A DNA stretch of 64,000 bases from Limonium bicolor (GCA_023374045.1 CM041778.1:95482839-95546838); one strand, 5' to 3'; positions 23,613-35,971 are shown, counted from the first letter of the stretch. Notes: generated by a model from the sequence alone, not told the origin. Made by a program: numbers and translations.

Positions 23613-23951
23613 CTATCTTCTTGAATTCCAATCTGTTTCTTTTAGCAGTGGGCTGGCCTGGCATGTTGTAGACACCTGCACCCATGTAAATAATTTGGGA
23701 GGCAGATTACATTTCCACAACCTCGTCATGGTTCGCCCAATTAGACTAGGAAAGGAGCTGGAAGCTGTGGAAGCAGATTTCATGGATAATGATAAATAAT
23801 AAGCTTGTTTTACAGAGAACTGGCCATTCCGAGAAGTACCCCAAACCCAGTGACCTTGGCCTTTAATATGAGAAAGAGGTATGGCCAGAATTAACCCGAG
23901 CATCAACACGGATTTGAGTGATCTATTATCAAGAGAATACAGCAGTTCCAT
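23613..23951 (-). pseudogene. LINE fragment: reverse-transcriptase zinc-binding region
   Basis: The frame reads HWVWGTSRNGQFSVKQAYYL, then about 30 residues, then RLWKCNLPPKLFTWVQ. This is the layout of the zf-RVT domain at the C-terminus of plant LINE polymerases (W-x-NG-FSVKxAY ... W-LPPK-F-W). Only this ~110-residue part is left; no RT motif lies upstream on the minus strand. Confidence 0.7.
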
Positions 23952-23979
23952 AACAGCGTCGCGAGAGAGAATAAGATAA

Positions 23980-24660
23980 GTTCGAGTATATTACCAGTTC
24001 CCAAATGAAATGTTTTCAGCCCCGTTTTCTTACTGGTGTGCGAGAGATGCATCAGTGATCAATCTCTGCAGAGGCACAGAGGCAGGCACGAGAAGTGAAT
24101 GAAGACATGTATGTTCCTTGTTCGCCAGTTAGGCTTGCAAAATTACTGTGAGTGAAGAGAAAGAGATAGGTTAGAGCATATTGCCGGTTCCCAGATGAAG
24201 TGTTTTCAACCCCGTCTTCAATCTGGTGTGCGAGAGATGAGCAGTGATCAATCTCTGCAGAGGCGCAGACACAAGAAGTGAATGAAGACAGGCGCAGAGC
24301 ATGTATGTTCCTGGTTTTCAGCTCCGTATCAATTTGGTGTGCGAGTGATGCAGCAGCTCTACTACCAGTGATTTATCTCTACAGAGACGCAGACACAAGA
24401 AGAGAATGAAGAGAGGGGCAGAGCATGTATATTCCTTGTTCGCCAGTTAGATTGCAAAATTACCGTGAGTGAAGAGATAAGTTCGAGTACGTTACCGGTT
24501 CTGAAATGTTTCCAGCCGCGTCTACAATCTGGTATGCGAGTGATGCAGCAATTCCAATCTCTGCAGAGGCGCAGACTCGAGAAGAGAATGGAGACGCCCA
24601 GAGCATGTGAATGTTCCTTGGTCGCCAGGTAGGAGTGCAAATTATAGTGAGTGAATAGAA
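23980..24660. repeat. Tandem repeat of about 190 bp, three to four copies
   Basis: Blocks containing GTGCGAGAGATG, ATCAATCTCTGCAGAGGC, GAATGAAGAC, ATGTTCCTTGTTCGCCAG and CCGGTTC recur near 24040, 24225, 24340 and 24535. The third copy is shortened by about 80 bp. Short minus-strand frames across it are by-products of the repeat. Confidence 0.75.
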
Positions 24661-25215
24661 TGAAGACGACCGCCAAACTTTTCCTCGATTTTTCAATTCC
24701 TATTGCCCTTATTTTGTTCTCTCCTACTCTAAATAGTGATAATAACCAAATACTTAGGTGTGTAAGTTTTATTACAAATTTTATTCACATATTACACCGG
24801 ATAAACAAACCCAATATGCCACATAAAAAAACTTCATGTTTTGAATCATCACTAGTTTAGTAGATAATTCCAGTTACTAAAATAAAAACAATAACTTATT
24901 GTTCATACTAGCAACAGTTGATGGTTTACTTCATAATTTTTAGCACAAAGTGATGTGTATCATTACTATTTTATATTACTCTATTAATTTTGATTTTAAT
25001 AAACTTAGGTTTCTTTCTTTTTAGGACATGAGACTTGAGAATAGTTTGAATGTTGATAAAGTTTAATTATAAAACTTAAACTTTTCAGTTGAGACATATA
25101 CTAACCAAGATAAATGTGTATATGGCTAAAGAAAATTACGCAATAAATTGAGGAAAATAAATATCCTCATTAATATCACAAAAGAATAAAGATAACAAAA
25201 CTAACTTCTCCTTTA

Positions 25216-25421
25216 GGGCATCCACAATAACAAGAGCGGATTCCACTCTCCAAATAATAATATTTTATTCTTCTCCTCACAATCTCTCTCTTCTTTTGCT
25301 AAGACACCCACTTTTTGGGGTTCTTAGTTAAGAAACCCTCACACAACTTCTCTCCTCCATGTCATATTTTATCTTTTTGTTTTATTAATTTAGAGTGGAT
25401 TCCACACCATTGTGGATGCCC
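25216..25421. mobile_element. PIF/Harbinger-type MITE, 206 bp
   Basis: The inverted ends are GGGCATCCACAAT (25216-25228) and ATTGTGGATGCCC (25409-25421), flanked on both sides by TTA (25213-25215 and 25422-25424), the usual Tourist/Harbinger target. No coding capacity. Confidence 0.88.
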
Positions 25422-25424
25422 TTA

Positions 25425-27917
25425 ACGGCAAATGCTGGAAAACCAACAAACCACACCAAATAACTTCATGTTCCGCATGAGGTGGGGATGAGGTGGTGAT
25501 TGGCAGTGACGGGAGGCGAGCGCACAAGGTTGCATGCATGAGGTGAGGAGGTGATGGCTGCACAGGGACGCAAGCGCGAGACAGTGATAGGCGCACAGGG
25601 GTGCGCGACACCCACTAAGGTGACGGGCACTAGCACATGATGTGTGTGGGGCGTGACGGGCATGGGATAGTGGGACTGGGAGGCACCGCGTCGGGCGTTG
25701 GCGGGGTAGACCGGGCATCAATGCCGAATATTGACCTCTCTTTCACAAAATATTAAAATAAATTGGTCGCTACAATTTATGAATCTATAGTTAAACATTC
25801 ATATATAAAAATTGTCCTCCAATTTGATTATTCCTAACCAATACACAATAGCAGTCTAGATCAAAAGTAACACAATTAAGAGAAGCCGAATATAAAAATC
25901 AATACAATTTACAAAATTTGCTTAAATTCATATTTTAAAATTTTTCTCAGCCAAACCTAACCCGAATAAGTCACCCAAATTTGACTCATAACCCAAAAAT
26001 ACCGAATGCCCCAGAGGTCAACCTGAATCGAAAGCACCCAAACCTGAAATCAACTAAACCGAAGTCCCCTAAATCTAAGTTAAACCAGATGAATCTGACT
26101 CGATCCAAACCGACTAATAAATATCTACAATTGACTTAACTCGAACCTGAACCCGAACCCAAACCCGAACCGAGTGACCAAATTGCCAAGTCTTCTACCA
26201 TTGCCTACTACTCTCATACCAGTTTACTTAGTTAAGTCTCGAGTTCCCTATAGTGATCTCCTTGACTTGGACACCAACCAAATCCGATTAAAGTAGCTCA
26301 CCATGTGGAAAATGTTTAGACTTAAGGACTCGACTCTAACAAAGAACGATTGAGAAGCACCGGCCATGTCGGCCAACAATGCTAGCACACAGTGTATAGT
26401 AGACCAACTCTTCTAGCATAACTTTCTTTTTTGTCAGTGGCAGAGTCACCTTATAAATCACTTTAATTCATAAGGGACCCGGTCCCAACTGTCCGGATGA
26501 CATCACTTTTTTATGAATTTTTTATATAATATAGTATATTTGTTGTAATGTAGTTTGATTCATTAAATTTATTTAAAACAACATTAACTTGATCAGAAAT
26601 TTGGTTTAGTCATAAACTAATCACTAAGTGATATGTTTACTCATTAACTATTGGTTTAATCATGAACTAATCACTAAGTGATGTGTTTACTCATTAACTA
26701 TAACACATTTTCAATTTAATACTTTTTTTTATTTTTTATTATGGGTTGACAGGTTTGAACCTAAAACTGATTTCATTAATACATCCCATTCCCATACCCA
26801 ACCTGAAAATCTGTTCAAAATAAAATCAACATAAATTTTGGTCGGGTACTCTTCAAATGGCATGGACAGTCCAAATGATTTGTCATACATCTTCACTTCC
26901 AATAATCTTCAAAGCTTTACCATATCCCGTGAGCATAGATATCCCCGAGATAGGTTCGCATTGATGGTATCATTTTCTTTGAAAAGTCATGTCTTATTCA
27001 TTTCTTAGTTGATAACCGATAGCAAATGTAACGGTCATATGAAGCACCACCAAAAAAAAATTGTGAGCAAATAGTATTATAGCATAGACAACCAAGAATT
27101 TTTCTGTTCATGGCGACATGGCCTAAGAGGAATGAACTAGGAATTACAACTTCACCATGTTTCATGATCATTCAAGCGAAAACATAACATTCTAATCAAA
27201 CAAATAGGTGCAATGCATTGGACAAAAGAAAATCGAAGCAGCAGACAAATTCACAAATTACTAGTAGGCAGTAGCTTAAAAAAAATAATGAATTCCTCAG
27301 ATAGAAACTCACTCCAGCTAAATTCTGTTCCAAAAATATGAGAGGTCAGCCCGTTGACAGTATGACTATCCATCGGCATCTAGAGGCTAATATAATATAT
27401 TCATTCTGGAAACCCAACAAATTCTTGAAGCTGAGGGGATAGACTACAAAGTTTAGAGTAACCAACTGTTACAGTCTGAAGCATGTAATGCTTGCTGGTA
27501 CTTGCACAAACTGGATAAAGATAGATCATGTGTGGTCATGCAGCTGAACAATGCATGTCAAACAGGAGTGTATTTACATCGACCATTGTGGTGTTAAACT
27601 AGAAATAGGGCAAGCTGGATAAGTTAGAAGCACAGTATGTAACAATTAAAGATGCATTTCAAAGTTCAAATAGTTCACAGTCGTCTTATATACAAGTCTC
27701 AACAAAACGCTGTCCTGGGGTATATCATATGTTTTGGGTTTGAGTATCCTAGCTCCTGTGACAAAAGAAAGTCATAGAATTATGAATTTTAAGGGTCCTA
27801 AATAGAACAAAACATTTTGTTCTCTCAAAATGAACCAACCCAAATTACTGCTAACGAGGACAAAATGTTCTGTCACGACCCCGTCCTAAAATACCTGATC
27901 AAGTGGAAACACTAGCC
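25425..27917. other. Intergenic region with low-complexity tracts
   Basis: 25440-25720 is GC-rich, with overlapping minus-strand frames that look like a composition effect. 25950-26180 is rich in AACCCGAA/AACCGA motifs. 26601-26650 and 26651-26700 are a 50-bp tandem duplication (TTGGTTTA...TCATTAACTA). 26437-26500 starts CAGTGGCAGAGTC, a weak hAT-like end without a partner. The rest, to the OTP51 stop, shows no gene. Confidence 0.55.
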
Positions 27918-30765
27918 TTACATTTCATCAGCAGCAGATACTTCTGAACCCTGCTCATCCTGATCACTTTCATCACAATCTGACCCACTACGGAGGCTTT
28001 TGCCGTTGGCAATCTCCATGCTTTGGCCATCAGCTTTTAGCAAGTCTTTCAAGCCCAGCACAACATACGGCTCAATCAATTCCCAGAAACGAATTGAATT
28101 TTCTCCCAGAAACCCAAGCCAAAACACTTTCCCTTTCTGTTTTGACTTCAGATACAGTGACTTGGATCTCAAAGCAAGGCCAATCTTCTCAACATCATCA
28201 CGGTTACCTTTGAGCTTCAGCAGGATATCCCCAGATGAGGTTCTATACCCACTATACATATACCAATAAGCCAAAACCCGTGGAGATAACCATCGATGGA
28301 TTAACTTTGGGATCACCAGTTTACCTCCTGGCCAAAACTGATCCGAGTAGAACCTGAAATAAGCATGTGGAATGGTGAAAAACTGACCAGCAAGTTCACA
28401 CTCAGCCTCATCACTGTCATCTATTGGCAGAATAGATGGATGAAGCCATTCTCGGAACTGCTCATATAAGTGCCGTTTGAGTACAGAATGTGAGGCAGAA
28501 TTGTCTTTGAACACAAACCGGACATAATGCTGCTTCCCTTCATCATCTGACTCGATCTTTAGACCACCCAAGAGCAAACCCACCAATATCTCCCGCTGTA
28601 CCTGGCTGAGCTTCATGCTGATAGGTTTGTCATCAAATTTCTTACTAGAGCTCAAAACAGATTCAACCTTGTCCAAAAGAGCTGGTTCCACTTCGTACTT
28701 CTTGTGGCGCATGTACTTGTATATAAGTCCAGCCTTGCCATTTCCTCCAGAAGACAGGTGCCCTCTTAAGATAGTGTTACAAGACCTGGAATTGACGCCG
28801 ATAGTAGCATTCTCATGCATTTGATTGAAGATATTATCTGCCTTCTCAATATCCCCAGTTTGTACAAGTGAATCCAAATAGATACTATAAATAGCCCGAT
28901 TAGGACTGCACAGCTCAAGGCACTCAGTGAAGGCAGACTCTACCTTGTCATATAATCCCATCCGTAAGTACATAATCATTAAGCTTATATATGATGGTGC
29001 AAGCGGCTTAAGCTTGCTTTTGATTAGTTCTTCCATAAGTGGCTGAACAAGCTCCATTTCTCGAGCTTTACTTAAAGCCTCAATGATCTTATGGTACGCG
29101 GCAACATTTACAGATCCCAGCTCATCTCTCATCTGCTTGAATATCTCCAAAGATTTCATGGGATCCCCTGCCTTCGAATAGACCTCCATTCTATACACAA
29201 AAGCTTGAGAAGGAATACCACCTTCATGAGAAAGTAGCTTAACCCATGTTGCTTCAGCTTCGTCCACATCCCCAACCTTAGAACAAGCTCTTAAGATTGA
29301 CAAGAGCACATCTCTGCTCAGTTCATTCCCCGCTAACTCCATCTCTTCCTTTAGAGCTAAGATCCTTTCTCTATCTACCACCTCCTGATAACTATGAAGC
29401 CAAATAAGACCACCATAGATGTCATTATGTGTCTCAAACCCGGAAGTGGATATATTATGGAAAATGAATTCCGCTTGTTTGAGGTACTTTTTTGCCGATT
29501 TCCCGGGCTTGTTCACAAGAGCTTTGAAGAGAGCGTTGTGCAAAGTAAGCCTGGGCCTGTATCCACCCAGCTGTATCATCCGATTATAAATGGCGCATGC
29601 TTCCTCCAAACAATCTTCACCATTAGCACTGAGGTATGCAACGACTAGTATATGGAAAGTGGACTCACTAGGGACTCGGCCCTGGTTGATTATGTCGTTG
29701 AATATTTCTCTGCATTTTGCATACTTCCTCTCCCTCCCCATGTAGTCTGCTAGCTTCGTTGCCAATGCAAAATCAAATTTGAACCAGTGTTGCTGTATCA
29801 TCCACTTGTAGACCTAAAAACATTAAGTTCTGGTGGATTATCAATCATAGGAATGTAACTTCCAATATTCAAACTCTATTACCACAGTGAATAAACCCAA
29901 ATGTAACAAGCACTATCTTATATTGCACAACAATTTCCGTTGCTGCATCGTAACCCATTCCATAACCACGGACCTTAAGCAGATACTTCTTACGAGCCTT
30001 AAATTGAAGAATGTAAGACTAGATTCCAAGCGTTCAGGATTTCAGTAATTGAGTAACTAGAATATAAAGAATGAATTTGAAACTTGAAGATTAACTACGA
30101 ATCAATAGACCGAACTTTGCCAGCTTCTTTCTTACCCAGAATCCAGCCTCGTTCTCTCGGATCCGCATACAATGGACAGCAACGTAAGTGGCATCCTCCT
30201 GCCTCACCCATTTCTTCTGAGCATTAAGTAACCGAGTCATCGTAGGCCGCTTGTGAGCGGGAAGCTCTTTGCACAGCCAAGCCAGCTTCGACCGCCGCCA
30301 GTTCTCTGGAAGTTCTGCAAGCTCCTTCACCTCAAGCACCGGTGATGTAAAGGGCAGTTTTCTCAGGTCAGTGGACTCGAACCGCTCCTCGAAGTTGAAG
30401 AATTCCCTTTCACCATCGGGTGAGTAGTCCGATTCTTCCTTCGGTTGTGAGGTCCCCGTCTCTCCATCGGTCAGTTGCTCCACGAAATTATCCACCGAAG
30501 AAGCACAAACGACTACAGGGGCAAAGGGATGCCGATGCCGGACTGGGAATTGGCATAGTTTGAGAGGTTGAGAGAAGAGTGAATGTGGGTATGAGGATTG
30601 CAGCAGCGGAAGACTGGTGCAACCGTGGGTGGAGTGTGGTAAGGGATAACAAGGTGGAGAGAAGAGAGATAGGGAACAAGATATTTGTTGAGCTCTGGTA
30701 ACTGGCAGCATGATTCCGGCAAGTAGCAGCCGGTGGGCAGTCGAGACTCGAGAAGGAAGAAGCAC
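27918..30765 (-). CDS. OTP51: OTP51-like PPR/LAGLIDADG chloroplast intron-splicing factor
   Basis: Two exons: 30765-30136 (donor TTCTGG|GTAAGA) and 29813-27918 (acceptor TTTTTAG|GTC). They join in phase 0 at FW|VYKWM and give about 841 residues, close to the family length. The N-terminus is Ser/Pro/Leu rich, as in a plastid transit peptide. The middle holds P-type PPR motifs (about residues 210-600). Two LAGLIDADG-endonuclease-like segments follow: [16 protein letters not shown] (about 612-627) and [16 protein letters not shown] (about 717-732). The tail is acidic. In Arabidopsis, OTP51 is needed to splice ycf3 intron 2 and other plastid group IIa introns; function here is inferred from the domain pair. 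Start: first Met at 30765, with an in-frame Met at 30708 as an alternative. The PRP gene lies upstream on the same strand and a tRNA-Trp gene lies 82 bp upstream. Confidence 0.92.
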
Positions 30766-30847
30766 AGTTATTTATGTGGATAAAATGTTGGGAAAAAGGA
30801 AAACAGCGGCAAAGAATGAAAAAGTGAAACCGTGATTTTCGGGTGCT

Positions 30848-30919
30848 TGAACCCGACGTGAATCGAACACGCAACCTTCTGATCTGGAGTCAGACGCGCT
30901 ACCATTGCGCCACGGATCC
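30848..30919 (-). tRNA. tRNA-Trp (CCA)
   Basis: A 72-nt minus-strand cloverleaf. The acceptor stem is GGATCCG... paired with the 3' end ...GGGTTCA; the D arm holds GCGCAATGGTAGCGC; the anticodon loop is CTCCAGA (anticodon CCA, bases 30885-30887); the T arm contains GTTCGATTC. No encoded CCA and no intron, as in nuclear plant tRNA-Trp. The internal A and B boxes look intact. Confidence 0.95.
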
Positions 30920-31350
30920 GGTTGGTGTGTATGTTCTGTTTGTTAATTATTTAAATATACAAAGTTTCTGTGCAAATACTGCTTTGCACCTGTTTTTAGT
31001 AGGTTCTAGATAAGGAATCGACAGTAAGGTGCCAAATGGAGAAATAATACGTGAAAGAATGACATGAAATATATATTACATCGGGATGAAAAAAACGATA
31101 CAATCATCAAACTAATGTCTGCTAAATATAGAGTACGAGTATACATGTATATAATTAGAAGCCCAACATCTAAGACACTCGATAAAATACCCAAAGACAC
31201 TCCCTTAGCACACTCAACGCTACTACTTGATAGTTCCACACACTGCATATACATAGTGTTTATCAGCTCCGGAAGAAATCGAAGAAAACAAACAAAGAAG
31301 TGAAAGAGCGCGCGAGCCCCCTTCACTTGTCCAAAAATCTGTGCGCATCA

Positions 31351-31806
31351 TTAGTTGTTCTTTGAAGGAGGGGAGAAGAATGGAATATACGGCATGGTTG
31401 TGGGCATGTTTGGTAGACCGGGGATCTTAGGCATGGGAGGAATAGCAAAAACAGTAGGTTTTGGGAGACTAGGGACGGTGGGTTGTGGCAGAGTAGTGGG
31501 CATGGTTGGCATTGGTGGCAACGCAGCTGGCTTCGGCAAGTTGGGCAGCTTCGGCTGTGGCAGGGTAGTTGGAATGCTTTGCAATGGCATCGGTGGCATC
31601 CCAGCGCTCTTAGGAAAACCGGGTTGCGGTAGAGTGGTGGAAATACTTGGTATTGGTGGCATCCCTATTGGTTTTGGCAAGTTTGGGATAGTTGGCTGAG
31701 GGAGAGTTGAGCTTTGTAGCAGACGGCGAGCAGAGATGAGGTCAAAGCTGGAAAACGAGAGGGCGATAAAGAGGAAAGAGATCATTAAGCTGCTTTGAGA
31801 ATCCAT
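31351..31806 (-). CDS. Secreted proline-rich cell-wall protein (PELPK1-like)
   Basis: 151 residues. The N-terminus MDSQSSLMISFLFIALSFSS is a signal peptide, with cleavage likely near DLISA|RR. The rest is made of Pro-rich units such as TLPQPTIPNLPKP, GMPPMP and TLPQPTVPSLPKP, repeated four to five times. The Met at 31806 is preferred to an upstream Met at 31929 because it opens directly with the signal peptide and lies downstream of a TATA box. The composition (Pro, Leu, Met, Lys; few aromatics) resembles small PELPK-type proline-rich proteins of the cell wall. Lys-Pro motifs suggest pectin binding, which is inference. Confidence 0.8.
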   Translation of the reverse strand: MDSQSSLMISFLFIALSFSSFDLISARRLLQSSTLPQPTIPNLPKPIGMPPIPSISTTLPQPGFPKSAGMPPMPLQSIPTTLPQPKLPNLPKPAALPPMPTMPTTLPQPTVPSLPKPTVFAIPPMPKIPGLPNMPTTMPYIPFFSPPSKNN

Positions 31807-31940
31807 TTCAATAAGTATGAGCAACAAGAAAGAACTGTGAGCTGGAGAGGGTTTGAGACGCTGGGCTTTTAGCTTCTTGATTCTTTCTATTGTGGGTTTC
31901 AACTGCTGTGGGATGAGAATGAAGGGCATGGCGCGAAGGG

Positions 31941-31946
31941 TTTATA
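31941..31946 (-). promoter_or_regulatory. TATA box of the proline-rich protein gene
   Basis: TATAAA on the minus strand, 135 bp upstream of the chosen start at 31806. This spacing would give a 5' leader of about 100 nt. Confidence 0.5.
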
Positions 31947-31979
31947 AAGTGGACGGAACATGGTGGCCGTTGAGTTTGG

Positions 31980-33091
31980 TGGGTTGACGGTTGGAAGAAG
32001 AAAGAATTTGCTGGCAAATATGATGATGGACCATGGAAATTCTCAAGTTTCCTGTGTTTGTTGACCTTCCCGGTGCAGTTCTGTGACAGATGGCTCGGGT
32101 CTATTTGATTATTAATCCAGATCAATAACTGGGTTTGGTTGGTTCATCTAACTCCTTTGTTCTCGCAGTAGAAGGCAATATTCGGATAAACTTTCCTTGG
32201 GTTATGTATGTTTACGCTCTCATAACGCCTATGTATTTTTTATGCTCTCATAACGCCCGTAATAATGATCGATCGAATAAAGGTAAAACACCCACAATAG
32301 CGTCAACTTCAGAACAAAATAATGTTAGAAACATCTGTAATTTAGTGCCCACTCATCCGTGTACAAGTGTATATATATCCCTAATATATTCCCTAATGTA
32401 ACAGTAATATAGTGTTGTTATTTTCCTAAACACTTATCACAAATAATAGTATTCAGCAATTGGGCACTGTTCATGTACTGATTAGTGGTCAAGATCCCAA
32501 GTCAATGCTAATTAAGCTCGTGTGAAGACGAGTTTAAGAAGATCATTTAGCTTAACAACGAAACTGTTGGACAATGGTCCATGTGAAGCGGGAAGCCTCA
32601 TACAATACAATGACAGAGATGCAACAATATGAGGTAGTTTGGAGTTGTAAACAGCTCAATCGTTTTATCCGTCTTTACTCAAGGAAGACTATCGCTACGC
32701 CCATCTGTCTCTGAACCCGAGCCTACTTAATATAATTAACCCCATAGACAAGTTCGAGGGATCATCCTAGTAGGTAACAATCACTTTTAAAACCAGCTGT
32801 CATTCTCTGATTTTGCTTCATGCTCATGCAATCTAACAGCATAAAATAGCGAGGGCAAAATTTCAACTTCATCACCAAACATACCAGGTCTAATTAGCAA
32901 CCCCTAAAAACACAAGCATCCCTCAACTAATAGCACTGTAGTACCCGTAACAGCAAAAAGAGAATCTACTAAATGTCAATGAGAGGACATGATATGGAAT
33001 ATGAGAGCATAATCAATGATGACACTGAAACATATGACAGTACTTCACAAGCAAGCTCTATCCAGAATATTCTATTTAACCCTTCAAATCG
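31980..33091. other. Intergenic region between the proline-rich and KH genes
   Basis: Holds the promoter side of the proline-rich gene and the 3' side of the KH gene. No conserved gene, RNA or transposon border was seen. Confidence 0.5.
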
Positions 33092-35971
33092 TTACTGCGC
33101 TTCCTGGGCCGCAGCCCCTGAATCAGTACCAGCGTTTCTGTCATCAGTTTTTTCAGCTCCTCCATAACTTGGAGGCTGAGATACCCCATTCGAGGATTGA
33201 GGTGGCACAGGTTGAGCCTGATAAGCCCCTTGATAGTAACCAGCCTGAGGAGGAGCAGCAGCACCACTTTGTGGTTGTGACATATACCCACCTTGTCCAT
33301 AGTAAGGGTAGGGAGCTTGAGGAGCAGCTGCAGTAGCTTGAGCTCCTTGTTGCTGCCCATAACCATAACCAGCTTGATTATACACAGGTGGTTGTGATGG
33401 GGCCACATAATTCGGGTAAGCTCCATACCCACCACTATAACCAGTTCCATATGCCCCTGCGGGCTGTGACTGAGTGGTTGAAGCTCCATCAGGCTTCGGT
33501 GAGACTCCAGGTGCAGCATAAGGAGGCTGAGAAGTTGGTGCGGTGGGCATAGGAGCTGAAGCATTTCCATCAGCTTGTGATGGAGGAGGTTGGCCGTAAC
33601 TATGTTGTGATGGTGGTGGGGCCTGGCTTGAAGGGTCTTGTCCATAGCTTGGTGGCTGGTGAGAATAACCTCCCTGACTATAGTTGTATGTGGGGGCAGC
33701 AGAGGTAGGAGGTGGTACCTGACCATAGCCATAGCTAGCACCACCAGGAGGTGGCGGCAGTGTTGCCTGTTGAGACTCTGGTTGCCCATACATGTTATAA
33801 TTATAACTCTGCTGAGGTGGAGGTGGAGGAATGACTGATGAATTTGCTGATCCTGTGCTAGCAGTTTGCTGCGGGTAGCTTCCATAATAAGATGGAGCCC
33901 CAGAATAATTTCCCTGTTGAGCATAGCCATAACCAGGTTGCTGTTGGTATTGGGCTTGAGGTGCCCAACCACCACCAACAGGAGAATATGATGGTTGTGT
34001 GTATGCTGTTGAGCCAGAATAAGACTTCAAACGATTCTGCACGGGGGTTTGTGGAAGAGGGAACACAGTAGCAACAGCATAAGTTTCCAGAAGTATTTGT
34101 AGACAGAAGAACAAATTATGCTAAGAAATGGTAAAATGAGGAGCAACGTATTGAATGACTTCAAATAACACTTCAAAGCTAAAACTTAATTCAAGTAATG
34201 AGAAACCTACCCCACTGATAACTTCATTGACCAATGCTTTGGCAGACTCAATTTGATCGTTAGTACCACTTATATAAACAGATCTCTCAGTAGATGTATC
34301 TCCTGGAGGAAGACGGAGAGGAACAACCTGTAAAAGGAAACAAACCAGTCAATAACTCATATTGGCAAGTTACTAGCTCATGTCAAAAGCCGTAATCCAT
34401 TTAATACAGGCTAAAGAAAAGCAGATAAACAGAAGGGGATGCTGAATAACCTAGACGTAGATGTGGATATACATCACTAGCAAATCTAATAATATCATAT
34501 ATTACTTACTTGAATGCGAGCTCCAGTCCTACTTTGCATATTCTTTATAGTCTCACCACCTTTTCCAATGACTAAGGCCACCTGCAAAAGGGAGAGGGGA
34601 TTGCAACGTTCACTTTCACACAAAGCTCCTACAACACCAACACATCATCAACACCAAAACAGTAGCGATATATGTTAAGGTACCTTGTCATTTGGAACTT
34701 TCATTACAAACTGTTCACCCCCAGGCAGAGATGGATTCACGACTTGATTGCCAGAGGAACCAGATCCAGCAGCATCCGACTGTTTTCAATACAGAAAGAG
34801 ACAGTTGATGCACATGCGCAATGTTAGATATGATTATAGAGTAACTCCCAACTATCTACCGACTGATATCAAACCACACCTCTGCAATCACTTCATTGAT
34901 CAGCTCTTCTGCTCGGCTGATTTGTTCCTGTGTCCCTTGCAATTCCACATCCCTGGTCAGCGAACCAGGATCGGCATCTGCGTCCCTAGTTATCTGAATT
35001 TTAGCACCAGAGCGAAGTTGAAGGTTCTTAATCATTTCACCACCCCTGCCAATGATCACTCCAACCTGCAAGCAAAGGACGTGTCTCAAGAGGGAATCAG
35101 ATGAATAACCCTTAACGGGAGACTTAGTACCGTGAATTCACCCACCTTGCTATTAGGGATGTAAATTCTCTTGCTCGAACCTTGTAACCCACCATACATC
35201 CCAGTTGGAGGGGTGAAAACTGATTCAAAGTCCACAAAAACAGTTAGAATAGCCAACCAGGAAGAGTAGAAGGGAGGAAAGAGAACAAACACTTCAAAAA
35301 GACTAATTTATAGATGGAGGCAATAGGAGTGAGCTAATTTGAGGCCACTGAAGTAATGAAGCGATATCCATAAAGAATAGAACTGTCCAGAACAGACAGA
35401 TACTCAACAAAGATAAGAGAATGTCTTCCAATTTCAGTTATCCGGAATACATTGTTTGGCACAAAATGCCAGCCAATCAACCTAGATACACTATAGCAAA
35501 ATTGATAGTCATCCCAGCAGAAACGAAAGGTAGTAACATTCCACCATTCCTCCAAGTAACAACCCCTCGATAAGCGAACGGCATCGTCTTTCAAAACTCT
35601 ATACAGACACACTTCAGAAACTTTCAAAGCCATTCTATCATTGTAATAAAAAACTTCTCAGCCAAAAACGAAATAAATGAACTTTAAACACATGCAAGAT
35701 TTGCAGCATAAGGAAGAAGAAAGCAGGGTAAAAAGGCAAGCTGAGGAAGGAAAGGTTACCACTTACCAGGATAGGATGTCTGCTGGGCGGGGATAGAAGA
35801 TGGCGCCTCAGGAGGGGAGCCGAGCCGGGGACGCTTTAACTCGGCGGTGTTCACGAGTCGAGCAGCGATTTCTTGAGCTCTCTGCTTGGCGATCTCTATT
35901 TCAACATCAGCCATCTTCCTCTTAGCTCCTTCCGAATTTAGGGCTTGCTCTTGTCCGCCTGCTGCGTCCAT
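33092..35971 (-). CDS. Double-KH RNA-binding protein with a prion-like tail
   Basis: Seven exons, all with GT-AG borders and consistent phase: 35971-35767, 35219-35146, 35065-34880, 34779-34684, 34581-34510, 34327-34211 and 34036-33092, giving 564 residues. KH1 (residues about 84-155) has VGVIIGRGGEMIKNLQ; KH2 (about 181-250) has VALVIGKGGETIKNMQ; both carry the GxxG loop (GRGG, GKGG). The last exon encodes some 314 residues rich in Tyr, Gln, Pro, Gly and Ala (QQPGYGYAQQGNYSG type), a low-complexity tail able to condense. The layout matches plant FUBP/KSRP-like KH proteins of the At1g33680/At4g10070 type. Start: MDAAGGQEQ at 35971; an upstream in-frame Met at 36118 would add 49 residues unlike the family. 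Probable role: nuclear or cytoplasmic mRNA binding. Confidence 0.92.

Noticed and set aside
25390..25721. Three overlapping minus-strand frames rich in His, Pro and Ala
   Set aside because: All three frames are open over a GC-rich tract; no domain, and they look like a composition effect.
26437..26530. Second hAT-type MITE starting CAGTGGCAGAG
   Set aside because: No matching inverted end or 8-bp duplication found.
31355..31699. Plus-strand Gly-rich frame
   Set aside because: Antisense shadow of the proline-rich protein gene (Pro codons read as Gly).
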